From Candidatus Endonucleibacter bathymodioli (GTDB taxonomy: Bacteria > Pseudomonadota > Gammaproteobacteria > Pseudomonadales > Endozoicomonadaceae): a DNA stretch of 64,000 bases. The stretch is from NCBI GenBank assembly GCA_030674915.1, contig JASXSV010000006.1, positions 131,654 through 195,653 on the forward strand, in the 5' to 3' direction. The notes under the pieces were generated by a model, which was not told the origin of the DNA, searched no databases, and saw nothing but the letters and a program-made list of their open reading frames with translations. Made by a program: the position numbers and the translations under genes. Positions within the stretch are counted from its first letter, which is position 1; every line of letters starts with the position of its first letter. This document shows positions 44,903 to 53,905 of the stretch, piece after piece.

Positions 44903-46135
44903 TTAAGTAATAGACCCCATGGAAAATATTGGCAAGTACATGGCGATAATCAGTCCGCCAACAAGGACACCCAGCACTGACATAATTAGAGGTTCCATCA
45001 AACTAGTCAGGCCATCGACCATGTTGTCTACGTCATTTTCATAAAAAGTTGCAACTTTATCAAGCATTTCATCTAGTGCACCGGATTCTTCGCCAATAGA
45101 TACCATTTGGATAGCCATTGCTGGGAAAACGTTAGTACTCCTCATAGCTGCCTGTAGCTGCTGACCACCAGAAACAGATTCTTTGATTTTTATGATTGCA
45201 TCATAATAAACGATATTGCCTGCAGCCCCAGAAACTGAGTCTAAAGCATCAATAAGAGGAACACCAGCGGAAAAGGTAGTTGACAAGGTTCTAGCAAAGC
45301 GTGCTATAGATGACTTAACAAGAATGCCACCAATTATCGGGAACTTTAACAGCACTCTATCCACCTGGTCACGAGCCTTTTTTGAGGATTTTAAAATATG
45401 TTTAATAACGAAGACCAGACCAACAATAGCACCTATAATATAATACCAATTCGCCTGCATATACCGAGAGATCCCAACGACCATCTGGGTAAAGGCGGGA
45501 AGCTCTGCTCCAAAGCTAGCAAAAACCTCTTCAAACTGAGGAACAACCTTAATCAACAGAATGCCACAAACGATAAGAGCAATGCAAACAACTGCAATGG
45601 GATAGTTCATTGCTTTTTTTATTTTTGCTTTCAATAGTTCGGTTTTTTCTTGATATGTTGCAATTCTGTCCAATAAAGTTTCCAAAGCCCCAGACTGCTC
45701 ACCAGCATCCACAAGATTGCAATATAGATCATTAAAATACAGAGGAAATTTCCGGAAGGAATTCGCAAGAGTTGTACCTCCTGATACATCATTTTTTATT
45801 TCTATGAGCAGATTTTTTAAGGATTCATTCTCTATTCCATCTATAGTAATATCAAATGCACTAAGCAAAGGCACCCCAGATTTGGTCATAGTTGCTAGCT
45901 GGCGAGTAAACAAGGATATGTCCATGGGCTTTATTCCACCACCCATGAGCGTTGACGAGCTCCTTTTTTTCTTTACTTTTGCGGAGACAATTCCTTGCTT
46001 TCTGATCGTTGCTTTGAGCAAAGAGATACTGGTTGCTGCTGTCTCCCCTTTAACCACCTTACCACTTTTATCTTTTCCTACCCATAGATAAGTGGTACTT
46101 TTTCCTATATTCTTTGCCATATCATCAGCACTCAT
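44903..46135 (-). CDS. pilC: Type IV pilus inner-membrane assembly protein PilC
   Basis: Platform protein of type IV pili; couples the PilB/PilT ATPases to pilin movement in the inner membrane. 410 residues, within the PilC range (~405). Two T2SSF (GspF-like) repeats: the first around MDISLFTRQLATMTKSGVPLL to VDAGEQSGALETLLDR, the second around IARFARTLSTTFSAGVPLIDAL to VSIGEESGALDEMLDK. Three membrane helices (AIVVCIALIVCGILLIKVV, YIIGAIVGLVFVI, VLGVLVGGLIIAMYLPIF). The start at 46135 gives a normal N-terminus. pilB, normally directly upstream, is not visible before IS3/IS5/IS30 debris begins. Confidence 0.95.
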   Translation of the reverse strand: MSADDMAKNIGKSTTYLWVGKDKSGKVVKGETAATSISLLKATIRKQGIVSAKVKKKRSSSTLMGGGIKPMDISLFTRQLATMTKSGVPLLSAFDITIDGIENESLKNLLIEIKNDVSGGTTLANSFRKFPLYFNDLYCNLVDAGEQSGALETLLDRIATYQEKTELLKAKIKKAMNYPIAVVCIALIVCGILLIKVVPQFEEVFASFGAELPAFTQMVVGISRYMQANWYYIIGAIVGLVFVIKHILKSSKKARDQVDRVLLKFPIIGGILVKSSIARFARTLSTTFSAGVPLIDALDSVSGAAGNIVYYDAIIKIKESVSGGQQLQAAMRSTNVFPAMAIQMVSIGEESGALDEMLDKVATFYENDVDNMVDGLTSLMEPLIMSVLGVLVGGLIIAMYLPIFSMGSIT

Positions 46136-46384
46136 TGCAAATTACGATAAATAGTTAAATCGGCAAATATCTCAAAAAAATAAGGGTGAAATGTTGAAAT
46201 TTGAAAATACGGTAAATATGTTAATCTTAGATGACCACAATAACCGACACTTTTGATAATACACCAAAGAGTTAGTTGACATAGACTGCAATCCTCCCTT
46301 AAGCTAAACAAGTGGTGTCTGACGAACGTGTACCTTGATCTTCCCCCGATAAAATAGACACAGGTAATTTCATACTGCTATTTC

Positions 46385-46735
46385 CTCTTATTCGATTGGT
46401 GAGTAATAACCAATCACTGAATGCAATAGCTTTTTATTATATAAGTGATTGGTGTAGCTGTTCAAAGCATACCGCAAATCATTCATTGAGTTATACGTTC
46501 TACCTCGGATAAGATCAGCCTTTAAACTACGGAAGTACAATTCCATGCGTCCATTCTCAGCGTAATATCCTAGCCGGTTAAAACTAGGTCGCATTTTGTG
46601 TCTCTAGTACTTTTCTGAAATACTTTCCTGTAAACTCAATCCCTAGATCAGTGCAAAAGATAAGCCCTTCGCTCGGTTGCCGTTCACGTATGGCGCATTT
46701 CAACATTGTCGATGTATCTTCGGTGGTGCACGTGT
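46385..46735 (-). pseudogene. IS3-family orfB relic
   Basis: Reads CAIRERQPSEGLIFCTDLG, EFTGKYFRKVLETQ, then (frame break) RLGYYAENGRMELYFRSLKA, GRTYNSMNDLRYALNSY and SVIGYYSPIEYE, matching the IS3 integrase blocks PxxGLIHHSDRGxQY, CYDNAxMESFF and RLHSALGYxSPxxFE. The front is cut by the IS5 fragment at 46737. Confidence 0.75.
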
Positions 46736-46736
46736 C

Positions 46737-47104
46737 CACGATAACGCTGCATAAGCCCCACTATTAATTAAATCGTATTTTTTTGAGGATAAAGCCTTAA
46801 AAACACGATTTCAGTTCGAATATTCGCTATTCGAGCCATTTCACCCTTCATTTTCGATTTTTAGGCGCAACTTGCCTGCTGAATCGATAAATCTCGTTTA
46901 ATATTGTGCGCCACGCACATTATTTCAAAACATGTGCGGTTTCGGCTTAAGCCAAGATAACGAGCTTTCGCCATGCCATAGTGTAATTTTAAAACGCCAA
47001 ATACTCGCTCCACAGTGCAGCGCACGCCAGAATGTAAACGGTTAAAGCACTTATCATGTTCTGTTAATGGTTTATTTCGATAAGCACGTTTTATTATTCC
47101 GCGG
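46737..47104 (-). pseudogene. IS5 fragment: left end and transposase C-terminus
   Basis: Left-end sequence (CACGATAACGCTGCATAAGC) followed by the minus-strand C-terminal transposase codons to NKPLTEHDKCFN and KRAYR. It stops at 47104, where IS30 copy B starts, with CCGCGG at the join. The rest of this IS5 is not on the other side of the IS30. Confidence 0.8.
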
Positions 47105-48176
47105 ATTTTAGTCATAAGTGCCCCTTAAAATTTATGCAGCTAACGCCATTTCACTATAAATCTCATCAGGTGTTTTAAAGTCTAACAGTTTTCTTGGTCT
47201 TTGGTTTAGTCGGTTTTGTATATCTAAAATTTCTTTGTCAGTGACATTATCCAAAGATTGGCTTTTGGGCAAATATTGTCTTATCAAACCATTATGATTT
47301 TCATTCAAACCTCGTTCCCACGAGGAGTAAGGGTGAGCAAAATAGGTATCTACGTTAAGCTTTTTCTTGATTTTTTCATGAAAGGCGAACTCCTTTCCGT
47401 TATCAAATGTGATCGTGAGTAAGTCTGATTGGTAAGGCTTGAGCATCGTTATAATTGCTTTCGTCACCACGTCAGCGTGCTTTGAAGGAACACGTTTTAC
47501 CAAATTTAATTTACTCACTCTTTCCGTTAATGTAACCAGTACACCCTTGTGTCTTTTGCCAATTACAGTGTCTGCTTCCCAATCGCCTAAACGTATTTTT
47601 TGATCCACAATTCCAGGTCGATCATCAATGCTAACACGGTTTCGGATCTGGCCTCGTGCATCGGGCTTTCTTGTTCTTTGCTTATACTTCTTGTGCCGAA
47701 GATGTTGATACAAGCAACCACCCCCAGCTTTGTCCTCTCGAATAAACTGGTAAATCGTAGAGGGACATACAGAAGGTTGATTATCTCGTTTAAGGCGTCC
47801 TTGTATTTGCTCAGGGCTCCACTGCTTACTTAGTCTGTCAGTAATTTTATCTTTCAGTTCAGCTACCATCTTGGTCGCTTTGGGTTTCTGTTGATGACGT
47901 TCCTGCGCAAAATTATGTGCTTGCTTCGGGCGATAACCTCTAGCCCCTGTATTTCTAGCCAACTCTCTTTTGACGGTACTCAAATCACGCCCTAAGTCTT
48001 GGGCGATAATTTCATTTGAAACTCCTGCTTTTTTCTCTGACCAAATCTGGTATCTTTCTTCTTGAGTCAGGTGGGTATAACGCTTATTCATAAGTGGTCT
48101 CACATTGGTTTTTGGTCGAACCGTGAGTGTACCCTCTGGCTCAACTTTTTCAATATGGCGCACTTATGACTGAAAT
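47105..48176 (-). mobile_element. IS30-family insertion sequence, copy B (intact)
   Basis: 1072 bp, ends ATTTTAGTCATAAGTG and (reversed) ATTTCAGTCATAAGTG. Nearly identical to copy A at 30223-31295. On one side is an IS5 fragment, on the other a truncated signal-peptide gene, so a deletion or recombination took place at this IS. Confidence 0.92.
47132..48163 (-). CDS. IS30-family transposase
   Basis: 343-codon open frame, the same protein as at 30251-31282 with a few substitutions (for example DTVIGKRHKG for DTVFGKRHKG, and KEFAFHEK for KEFSFHEK). All catalytic residues are present (GDWEADT, TFDNGKEF, ERGLNEN). Likely start at the internal Met (MNKRYTHLTQEER). Intact copies A and B could jointly mobilise or recombine the 16.9 kb between them, which lies in direct orientation. 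Confidence 0.93.
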   Translation of the reverse strand: MRHIEKVEPEGTLTVRPKTNVRPLMNKRYTHLTQEERYQIWSEKKAGVSNEIIAQDLGRDLSTVKRELARNTGARGYRPKQAHNFAQERHQQKPKATKMVAELKDKITDRLSKQWSPEQIQGRLKRDNQPSVCPSTIYQFIREDKAGGGCLYQHLRHKKYKQRTRKPDARGQIRNRVSIDDRPGIVDQKIRLGDWEADTVIGKRHKGVLVTLTERVSKLNLVKRVPSKHADVVTKAIITMLKPYQSDLLTITFDNGKEFAFHEKIKKKLNVDTYFAHPYSSWERGLNENHNGLIRQYLPKSQSLDNVTDKEILDIQNRLNQRPRKLLDFKTPDEIYSEMALAA

Positions 48177-48498
48177 CCGCGTAGTGATATATTATCCAGC
48201 TCTAATTTAATTTGCTAAATTATTGACACATAATTAGAATGTCCTGACAATAATGCTAGAAACTCCACCATTTTTGTTGTCGACTGGGATGATTAGGATC
48301 AACTAACTCGCTGGGAGGTGCCCATATATAAGATAAGATAGTCGTGAGATTGTCATTATCATCCATGCTGTCGCTTCCTGCTAAAGTGAAAATAGGACAA
48401 ATAACACTAAAAATAAAGAAAGATACCGCAACCACAAGTATAGATAAATTTCTTTTGATGACAGGTATCCTGTATTTCATGCTCATAATCAATCTCAT
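48177..48498 (-). pseudogene. Truncated secreted-protein gene, paralogue of 62865-63821
   Basis: From the ATG at 48498 (or 48480, MSMKYRIPVIKRN) it encodes a signal peptide (ILVVAVSFFIFSVICPIFTLA), then GSDSMDDNDNLTTILSYIWA and PPSELVDPNHPSRQQK. It then slips frame in an A5 run, continues as MVEFLALLSGHSNYVSII, hits a stop, then QIKLELDNIS, and is cut by IS30 copy B. The gene at 62865 has the matching IESMDDDEDLTSILSYIW and MVDFLALLSVHSNYAAII. It is dead. Confidence 0.82.
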
Positions 48499-48739
48499 GT
48501 TTTATGTATTTAAGATATAAGGCTCTTTGATGGGAGAAGATATACTCTACTAATAGTAACGAGTATATATCTGGATGAACGAAATTATCTACAAGATAGG
48601 CACTGTTGCCAATCCTATATTTTTCCATGTCAAAAAAACGACAAAAAGATGAGTTACCTGTTACATGTAGTCTAGTTAGTTACAGCTTAAGGGCCTCTAT
48701 TAATAATTATATGTGACGTTATTATTGATTATTTAATGA

Positions 48740-48890
48740 TGTTTCACTGTATTAATAAAAATCCACAAACCGAGCAAGCGCCATTATCGTCCATTTTTCC
48801 ATCCTACAGTGCGGCCAATTCTCTTTCCGATACATCGTTTTTAAACTAATTCTGATGTGTATATGTATGTCTAAATCCGTTCAAAAAATT
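48740..48890 (-). pseudogene. IS481-family transposase relic, mostly deleted
   Basis: The plus strand carries TTTCACTGTATTAATAAAAA, the same C-terminal codons as in the relic at 4262-4547, fused directly to the N-terminal codons around CGCCATTATCGTCCA and TGTGTATATGTATG. The intervening region is deleted. The two relics share the layout but not the deletion end points. Confidence 0.5.
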
Positions 48891-49019
48891 GTAATCAATG
48901 CCGATAAATCTCACATATAAAGGGGATGATTGGTTACTATGTTATCTATCTCCTAATCAAAAAAACAATAGCCATTCTTTCTCCAGCACAAAGGGAAATA
49001 TTATCATCACCGTCGTAAG

Positions 49020-49365
49020 GTGCTAAGCTGGACCAATTTAATTCCTGATCGTGTGGCTATAGACCAGCGCCATGGGCTGTATAGATCTTAAAGAAGATCT
49101 CTATCACTAGGAGATCTTTCACGTCCAGGATGGGTATCTTGTAATGCGGACCGAGCGCATCTCGAAACTTCTTTTACAGTCAAAGCTGCAAGCAAGACCA
49201 AAAGAGTCATGAACTAGGCCATCAAAAAGATACTACTACCTTACAAGAGCACTATAAGGCAGTTACTCTTGATAACGATAGCGAGTTCGCCGACCACGCA
49301 AGTATCGCGCGATCATTAGCTGTAATGACATATTTTGCTAAACCATACTACGCAGGGCAACTTTA
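49020..49365 (+). pseudogene. IS30-family transposase relic
   Basis: Frames joined: LIPDRVAIDQRHGLY, ERISKLLLQSK, AVTLDNDSEFADHASIARSL and TYFAKPYYA, a worn IS30 core (VDIDxRP, xKHKGALVTxVERxSK, TxDNGxEFAxHxxIAxxL, YFAxPYxS). Related to the relic at 35525-35800. 49366-49558 holds nothing recognisable. Confidence 0.65.
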
Positions 49366-49558
49366 ATCTAACAAGAATACTCATTAATGACCATCTGCTG
49401 TGATATCCCGGAAGAGAATTGAACTTGGCTGTATGCGAAAAATAAAATAACTGAACTCCAATTTCCAATCAAAATACAGCCACTAAACGACTTAAATTAC
49501 CTTAATCCGATTGAGTTTTTATCTGACACGCGTGCATAAATATAGACTTCATATTATT

Positions 49559-50137
49559 TTATTGGTAGAATCCATTCTGGATATGTCGCTTATTAAAAAC
49601 GGCTGCTACAACATGAAATGCAGAATTTGTTTTAACTCCTCGCATATATAGGAAGGCGGTGCGCATATCATCGATATCACTAGGTATTACTCTTTCATTA
49701 TAAGCCTGTTCTATTGACTTGTATGGTAGTTGTGAAAGCCAGCCTTCATACATTTTTAGAATAACCCTGAAAGATTGTTTGACGGTAATCTTACCTTTTT
49801 TATACTCAATAATATACTCTATAAGTTTGCCATTATACCCAAATACGAGAAATGAACGAACGCAATTAACTATTTCAACAACATGTTTCTTATGATTTAC
49901 AGTAACCCTCTTGCGGTAATTTGATTTAGTCAAATAGAAGTAGTCAGCGTTTTCATGCATAGCAACTTCATGAATGCCAGCTATATTTGCATCTTTTGAA
50001 CCATAGAACGACCACTGTAAACACACCTTTCCTTGCGTTCTCTGATCTAAAAGCACGAGATCTAAACCACCATAGGCGTATGAATTTATTATTAGTAGAA
50101 ATAATAGATATTTTTTTTTGAAAAAATAGAAACACAT
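49559..50137 (-). CDS. Small secreted protein of unknown function
   Basis: 192 residues. The N-terminus is a short signal peptide (FFKKKYLLFLLIINSYAYG, cleavage likely after YAYG or AYA). The mature part is soluble, beta-rich by composition (VCLQWSFYG, KRVTVNHKKHVVEIVNCVRS, KGKITVKQSFRVIL) with two cysteines. It resembles no family I know. The ribosome site is weak (GAGGTTGA about 12 bases before the ATG). It is isolated downstream of pyrB and flanked by transposon relics. Confidence 0.6.
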   Translation of the reverse strand: MCFYFFKKKYLLFLLIINSYAYGGLDLVLLDQRTQGKVCLQWSFYGSKDANIAGIHEVAMHENADYFYLTKSNYRKRVTVNHKKHVVEIVNCVRSFLVFGYNGKLIEYIIEYKKGKITVKQSFRVILKMYEGWLSQLPYKSIEQAYNERVIPSDIDDMRTAFLYMRGVKTNSAFHVVAAVFNKRHIQNGFYQ

Positions 50138-50473
50138 AAATCAACCTCGCACCGCAACTTTAGTAATATTCTGGCATTATTGAATTGGACACTTAAATTA
50201 TGGACACAAATCCACTAAGAGGTGGTATTCATACAAAACTTCAGAACAAGACATACCAGTTAACCTAGACCAGAAGCATTCGCGCTGATCATCCGAACAA
50301 TATTACAGCACTCCATAAACCATATCAATATTAGTCATCATAACTAAAGAATCATCACCCCAAATTCATCGACTCAGATTTTATCTATTAAACCTGACGC
50401 AGTTCGACAAACTAATGTGTAAATATCATTTAACTTTTTATACTACAGAAGAATGCATGAAGCTTTTACCTCC
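50138..50473. other. Gene-free stretch downstream of pyrB
   Basis: No open frame, RNA or repeat recognised. pyrI, which follows pyrB in enterobacteria, is not here. Confidence 0.4.
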
Positions 50474-51397
50474 TCAGATAGTTTTATTAAGAATCAATGC
50501 CAGTAATGCTTGACGGGTATATATACCATTTTGTGCTTGCTGAAAATAGTAAGCATGGGGACTGCTGTCTACATCCACGTTAATTTCATTATTTCTGGGT
50601 AGAGGGTGAAGTACTTTCAAGTGAGCAGGAGCTGTTTTCAGTATTTCATTGGTTAGCATGTAACGAGGAGTAACATGTTTAAATTCGGCTTCATCAAAAC
50701 GTTCTTGCTGAATTCGAGTCATATAGATGACGTCAGACGTGGGAACAATTTCTTTGATGGCAGATGCCTTGCTATATTTTATTCCTTTAGCATCCAGCTC
50801 ATCAAGGATATAGCCGGGCATGGCTAAAGCGCTGGGAGATAAAAAACTGAAGCTGACATTAAACAAAGAGAGAGCCTGAGCCAATGAGTGAACGGTTCTC
50901 CCGTACTTTAAATCACCTACCAAGGCTACTTTAATGTTATCAATTTTTCCCTGACACTCTTTTATACTAAATAAATCCAACAAGGTCTGGGTTGGGTGTT
51001 GATTAGCTCCATCCCCACCGTTTATTATAGGCACAGAAGAATATTCCGAGGCCAATTTTGCAGAACCTTCCTCTGGGTGGCGCATTACTATAGCATCAAC
51101 ATACGAACTGATAACCTTGATAGTATCTGCAAGGGTTTCCCCTTTTTTTACAAGCGACGTGCTGCTGTCATCAGCAAAGCCGACACATGAACCACCGAGC
51201 TTTTGGATAGCCACCTCAAAAGAGATACGGGTTCTGGTTGAGGGCTCAAAAAAACAACTGGCAACAACCTTATCTTTCAATAAAATTTGGTTAGATGTGT
51301 GTTTTAGCTCAGCAGCTGTATTAAGAATCAACTCTATAGCATCACGGCTGAGGTCTGATATGGAGATGATATCTTTTTTAAATAACATGTTTTTCAT
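50474..51397 (-). CDS. pyrB: Aspartate carbamoyltransferase, catalytic chain
   Basis: Joins carbamoyl phosphate and aspartate, the committed step of pyrimidine synthesis. From the ATG at 51397 it has 307 residues, close to E. coli PyrB (311); an in-frame ATG at 51427 would add ten residues with no homologous counterpart. Carbamoyl-phosphate loop [13 protein letters not shown], second loop [34 protein letters not shown], and HPLPR near the C-terminus. It is the E. coli class-B type, but no regulatory chain gene is next to it; a distant pyrI cannot be excluded. Confidence 0.95.
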   Translation of the reverse strand: MKNMLFKKDIISISDLSRDAIELILNTAAELKHTSNQILLKDKVVASCFFEPSTRTRISFEVAIQKLGGSCVGFADDSSTSLVKKGETLADTIKVISSYVDAIVMRHPEEGSAKLASEYSSVPIINGGDGANQHPTQTLLDLFSIKECQGKIDNIKVALVGDLKYGRTVHSLAQALSLFNVSFSFLSPSALAMPGYILDELDAKGIKYSKASAIKEIVPTSDVIYMTRIQQERFDEAEFKHVTPRYMLTNEILKTAPAHLKVLHPLPRNNEINVDVDSSPHAYYFQQAQNGIYTRQALLALILNKTI

Positions 51398-51527
51398 AAG
51401 CGTGACCTGTTGTGCCTCCTTGCGCATAACGAGAATTGGTTGTCAGCAAAAAAATCCCCTACCCCTTGAGTTTTTACTGCATATCCTACTGACAAATAAA
51501 AATATCCTCATCAAAAGAGCTGACCTA

Positions 51528-51600
51528 TACCCATTCTCTTTGAAGGTATGAGATTGTTGACTGCTCTCGCCTACAAGGTGGAAATTAGTATATATGCTAG
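51528..51600. repeat. Dispersed palindromic repeat, half copy overlapping the fhs stop
   Basis: Reads CTATACCCATTCTCTTTGAA, then ggtatgagattgttgactgc and tctcgcctacaagg, the left arm and part of the centre. It ends at the stop codon of fhs. Confidence 0.6.
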
Positions 51601-53357
51601 TCCAAACCTGTAATTATGCCATCCTGATCAATATCAATAGACATGAAGTTTGGTTTTGAACCCAGCCCAGGCATGGTCATAATTTTGCCAGAGATAATAT
51701 AGACAAATCCAGCACCAGCGGATAATCGAACGTCATGAACGGGAAACTCAAATCCCTCAGGGCAACCTTTGAGAGTTGGATCATGAGATATAGATAAGGG
51801 CGTTTTTGCCATACATATTGGTAAAAATCCATACCCTTCTTCTTCAAGCTGTTCGATTTGCTGTAGGGCATGACTTGTAAATTTCACCTGCCCTGCACCA
51901 TAACCGTTTATTGCCAGCTGTGTTATTTTTTCCTTAATTCCTGTATCTATTGGGTATAGACGCTGGAATCTAGTCTTGTAATTACAGGCTTCTTCTACTG
52001 CTTGAGCTAAAGTTGTGGCACCCTTGCCTCCAAGGCAAAAAGAATTACTGATTGCTGCTTTGGTTGCACCCAGCTCCAACGCTTTTTTTAGTACCCAATC
52101 AAGTTCTTTTTTACTGTCTTCTGGAAAACGGTTGATCGCAGTAACAACTGGGAGGCCATAGCGTTTAACATTATTTATATGCCACCTCAAGTTACTAACG
52201 CCTTTGTTGAGAGCATCTTGATTAGGTTCAATCATGCCTTTATCCAAAGGTAGACCCGGCTTTAACTCAAATTGACCAGAATGGGATTTTAATCCCCTCA
52301 ATGAGCAGACAAGGACTACTGCGTCGGGTGTTTTGCCAGAATAATGGGCTTTGATGTTGCAGAATTTTTCCAAACCCATATCTGATCCAAAGCCGGCTTC
52401 TGTTACGACATACTCCGAAAGTTTTAATGCTAACTTATCCGCTAAGATTGAAGAGTTGCCATGCGCAATATTGGCAAAAGGTCCTCCATGAATAAAGCAG
52501 GCGCCGCCTTCCAGATTCTGCATCAAGGTAGGGTTAATGGTATTTTTCATGATAACAGTCATTGCACCTGCTACTTTTATAGCCTCTGCCGTGATTGGCT
52601 CCCTCTTTTTGTTATAAGCAAGAACAATATTACCAATACGCTGTCGTATATCTTGAAGACTATCGGTGAGCGCCAGTATGGCCATTAACTCTGATGCCGC
52701 AGTAATATCAAAACCACTAGTTAGAGGAACACCATTTAGATTGATTGTATCGTTAACCCCAGGAAGACCAGTTCTTATTGTTCGCAATGCTCTATCGTTA
52801 TGATCAACAACGCGCCGCCAGGTAATACGTTCTGGATCTATTTTTAAGGCTTTCAGGCCACTGCGTTTTTCAAAAGCATCATAACCTTCCCGTTCTTCAT
52901 GGTAAAGTCTACTGTCCAGTGCGGCGGCGGCAAGGTTATGGGCGCTGCTTACGGCATGGATGTCGCCAGTTAAATGCAAATTGACATCTTCTATAGGTGC
53001 GACTTGTGCATAACCTCCTCCCGCTGCGCCGCCTTTTACACCAAAAACTGGCCCCATGCTAGCCTGCCTGATACAACTAATGGCCTTTTTACCTATCATA
53101 GAAAGCCCCATGGTAAGGCCAATGGTTGTCACAGTTTTACCCTCGCCAAAAGGAGTAGGGGTTATGGCACTGACCAAAATAAGCTTCCCATCTTTCTGGC
53201 TTGATTGTTCGGAAAGATGTTGCAAAATATTGATATCTACTTTTGCCTTGTAGTGGCCGTATGGTTCAATATCCTTAATATTAATACCAATTTGGGAAGC
53301 TATTGAGGTTATATTAGATAGGTGAGCACTGCGGGAAATTTCAATATCTGACTTCAT
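51597..53357 (-). CDS. fhs: Formate-tetrahydrofolate ligase (10-formyl-THF synthetase)
   Basis: Makes 10-formyl-THF from formate, THF and ATP, feeding purine and fMet synthesis. 586 residues from the ATG at 53357 (GGAG is 10 bases upstream; the TTG at 53366 is too close to it); the family is ~557. ATP loop TPTPFGEGKT, then GLTMGLSMIGK, REPSMGP-like RQASMGPVFGVKGGAAGGG, GDIHAVSSAHNL, and KFCNIKAHYSGKTPDAVVLV; ends with MPGLGSKPNFMSIDID. RQASMGP differs from the usual R(E/Q)PS(L/M)GP at one position. FolD, which makes 10-formyl-THF from methylene-THF, is not in the window. Between pyrB and nrdA, on its own. Confidence 0.95.
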   Translation of the reverse strand: MKSDIEISRSAHLSNITSIASQIGINIKDIEPYGHYKAKVDINILQHLSEQSSQKDGKLILVSAITPTPFGEGKTVTTIGLTMGLSMIGKKAISCIRQASMGPVFGVKGGAAGGGYAQVAPIEDVNLHLTGDIHAVSSAHNLAAAALDSRLYHEEREGYDAFEKRSGLKALKIDPERITWRRVVDHNDRALRTIRTGLPGVNDTINLNGVPLTSGFDITAASELMAILALTDSLQDIRQRIGNIVLAYNKKREPITAEAIKVAGAMTVIMKNTINPTLMQNLEGGACFIHGGPFANIAHGNSSILADKLALKLSEYVVTEAGFGSDMGLEKFCNIKAHYSGKTPDAVVLVCSLRGLKSHSGQFELKPGLPLDKGMIEPNQDALNKGVSNLRWHINNVKRYGLPVVTAINRFPEDSKKELDWVLKKALELGATKAAISNSFCLGGKGATTLAQAVEEACNYKTRFQRLYPIDTGIKEKITQLAINGYGAGQVKFTSHALQQIEQLEEEGYGFLPICMAKTPLSISHDPTLKGCPEGFEFPVHDVRLSAGAGFVYIISGKIMTMPGLGSKPNFMSIDIDQDGIITGLD

Positions 53358-53392
53358 TAAACGCAATCTCCACAGTTAATATTTTTTGTAAT

Positions 53393-53428
53393 ACACCCAT
53401 ACCTTCAACGGTAACGAATATACCATGG
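53393..53428. repeat. Dispersed palindromic repeat, one-arm fragment
   Basis: Reads CACCCATACCTTCAACGGTA followed by ACGAATATACC, an arm of the repeat (AccttcaA-GGTAAC-TATA). Confidence 0.4.
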
Positions 53429-53624
53429 TTTAATTATAAAAGTTGCCTAGCAAATCTTGCAAAAAACTTTTTCATAGTAAGAAACTAATCTGCTTGCATA
53501 TGCTAGTAGTACGGCTCTCCACTGTTTATTAACATCTTATAAACAGCTTACCCACAGGATTCGTGCTGTTTTTCTAGCTTGAAATATATACCGCATCACA
53601 TTATCTTATTCATGTGCATGCCTT

Positions 53625-53758
53625 GTATGCTCGTTACCTATGAAGGTGTGAGTCGTCGACAAACGATAGAAGCCCCATGAGTCTACGAGTATGTAAGTGA
53701 TTGGGGTGAGTGAGAGCAGTCAACAACCTCACACCTTCAAGGAGAATGGGTATAGAAA
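53625..53758. repeat. Dispersed palindromic repeat, reference copy
   Basis: Full ~130 bp: left arm CGTTACCTATGAAGGTGTGA, then GTCGTCGACAAACGATAG, AAGCCCCATGAGTCTACGA, TGATTGGGGTGAGTGAGAG, CAGTCAACAACCTCACACC and right arm TTCAAGGAGAATGGGTATAG. The two arms (AAGGTGTGAG / CTCACACCTT) are exact inverted repeats, and a GCCCCATGAG / GATTGGGGTGAG pair forms an inner stem. It lies upstream of nrdA. Confidence 0.8.
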
Positions 53759-53905
53759 CCCTTTTCAGGGTGATGCTCATCATGTATTGTGGCGCATGGC
53801 TGACTTCCTCTCTGGTAAATGTAACTTCTTTCATGCACTCATAAATAGTGCGGTAATTTCATTTAATTGCCATTATATTACATTGAGTGCAAGGGTAAGG
53901 TCTTG

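Noticed and set aside
47600..47833. 77-codon plus-strand frame in IS30 (also at 30719)
   Set aside because: Antisense shadow repeated identically because the two IS30 copies are identical.
53520..53570. DnaA box upstream of nrdA (CTTACCCACAGG)
   Set aside because: nrdA is DnaA-controlled in E. coli, but this site differs from TTATCCACA at one base and is more than 300 bases from the start, so it cannot be claimed. No NrdR boxes were recognised either.
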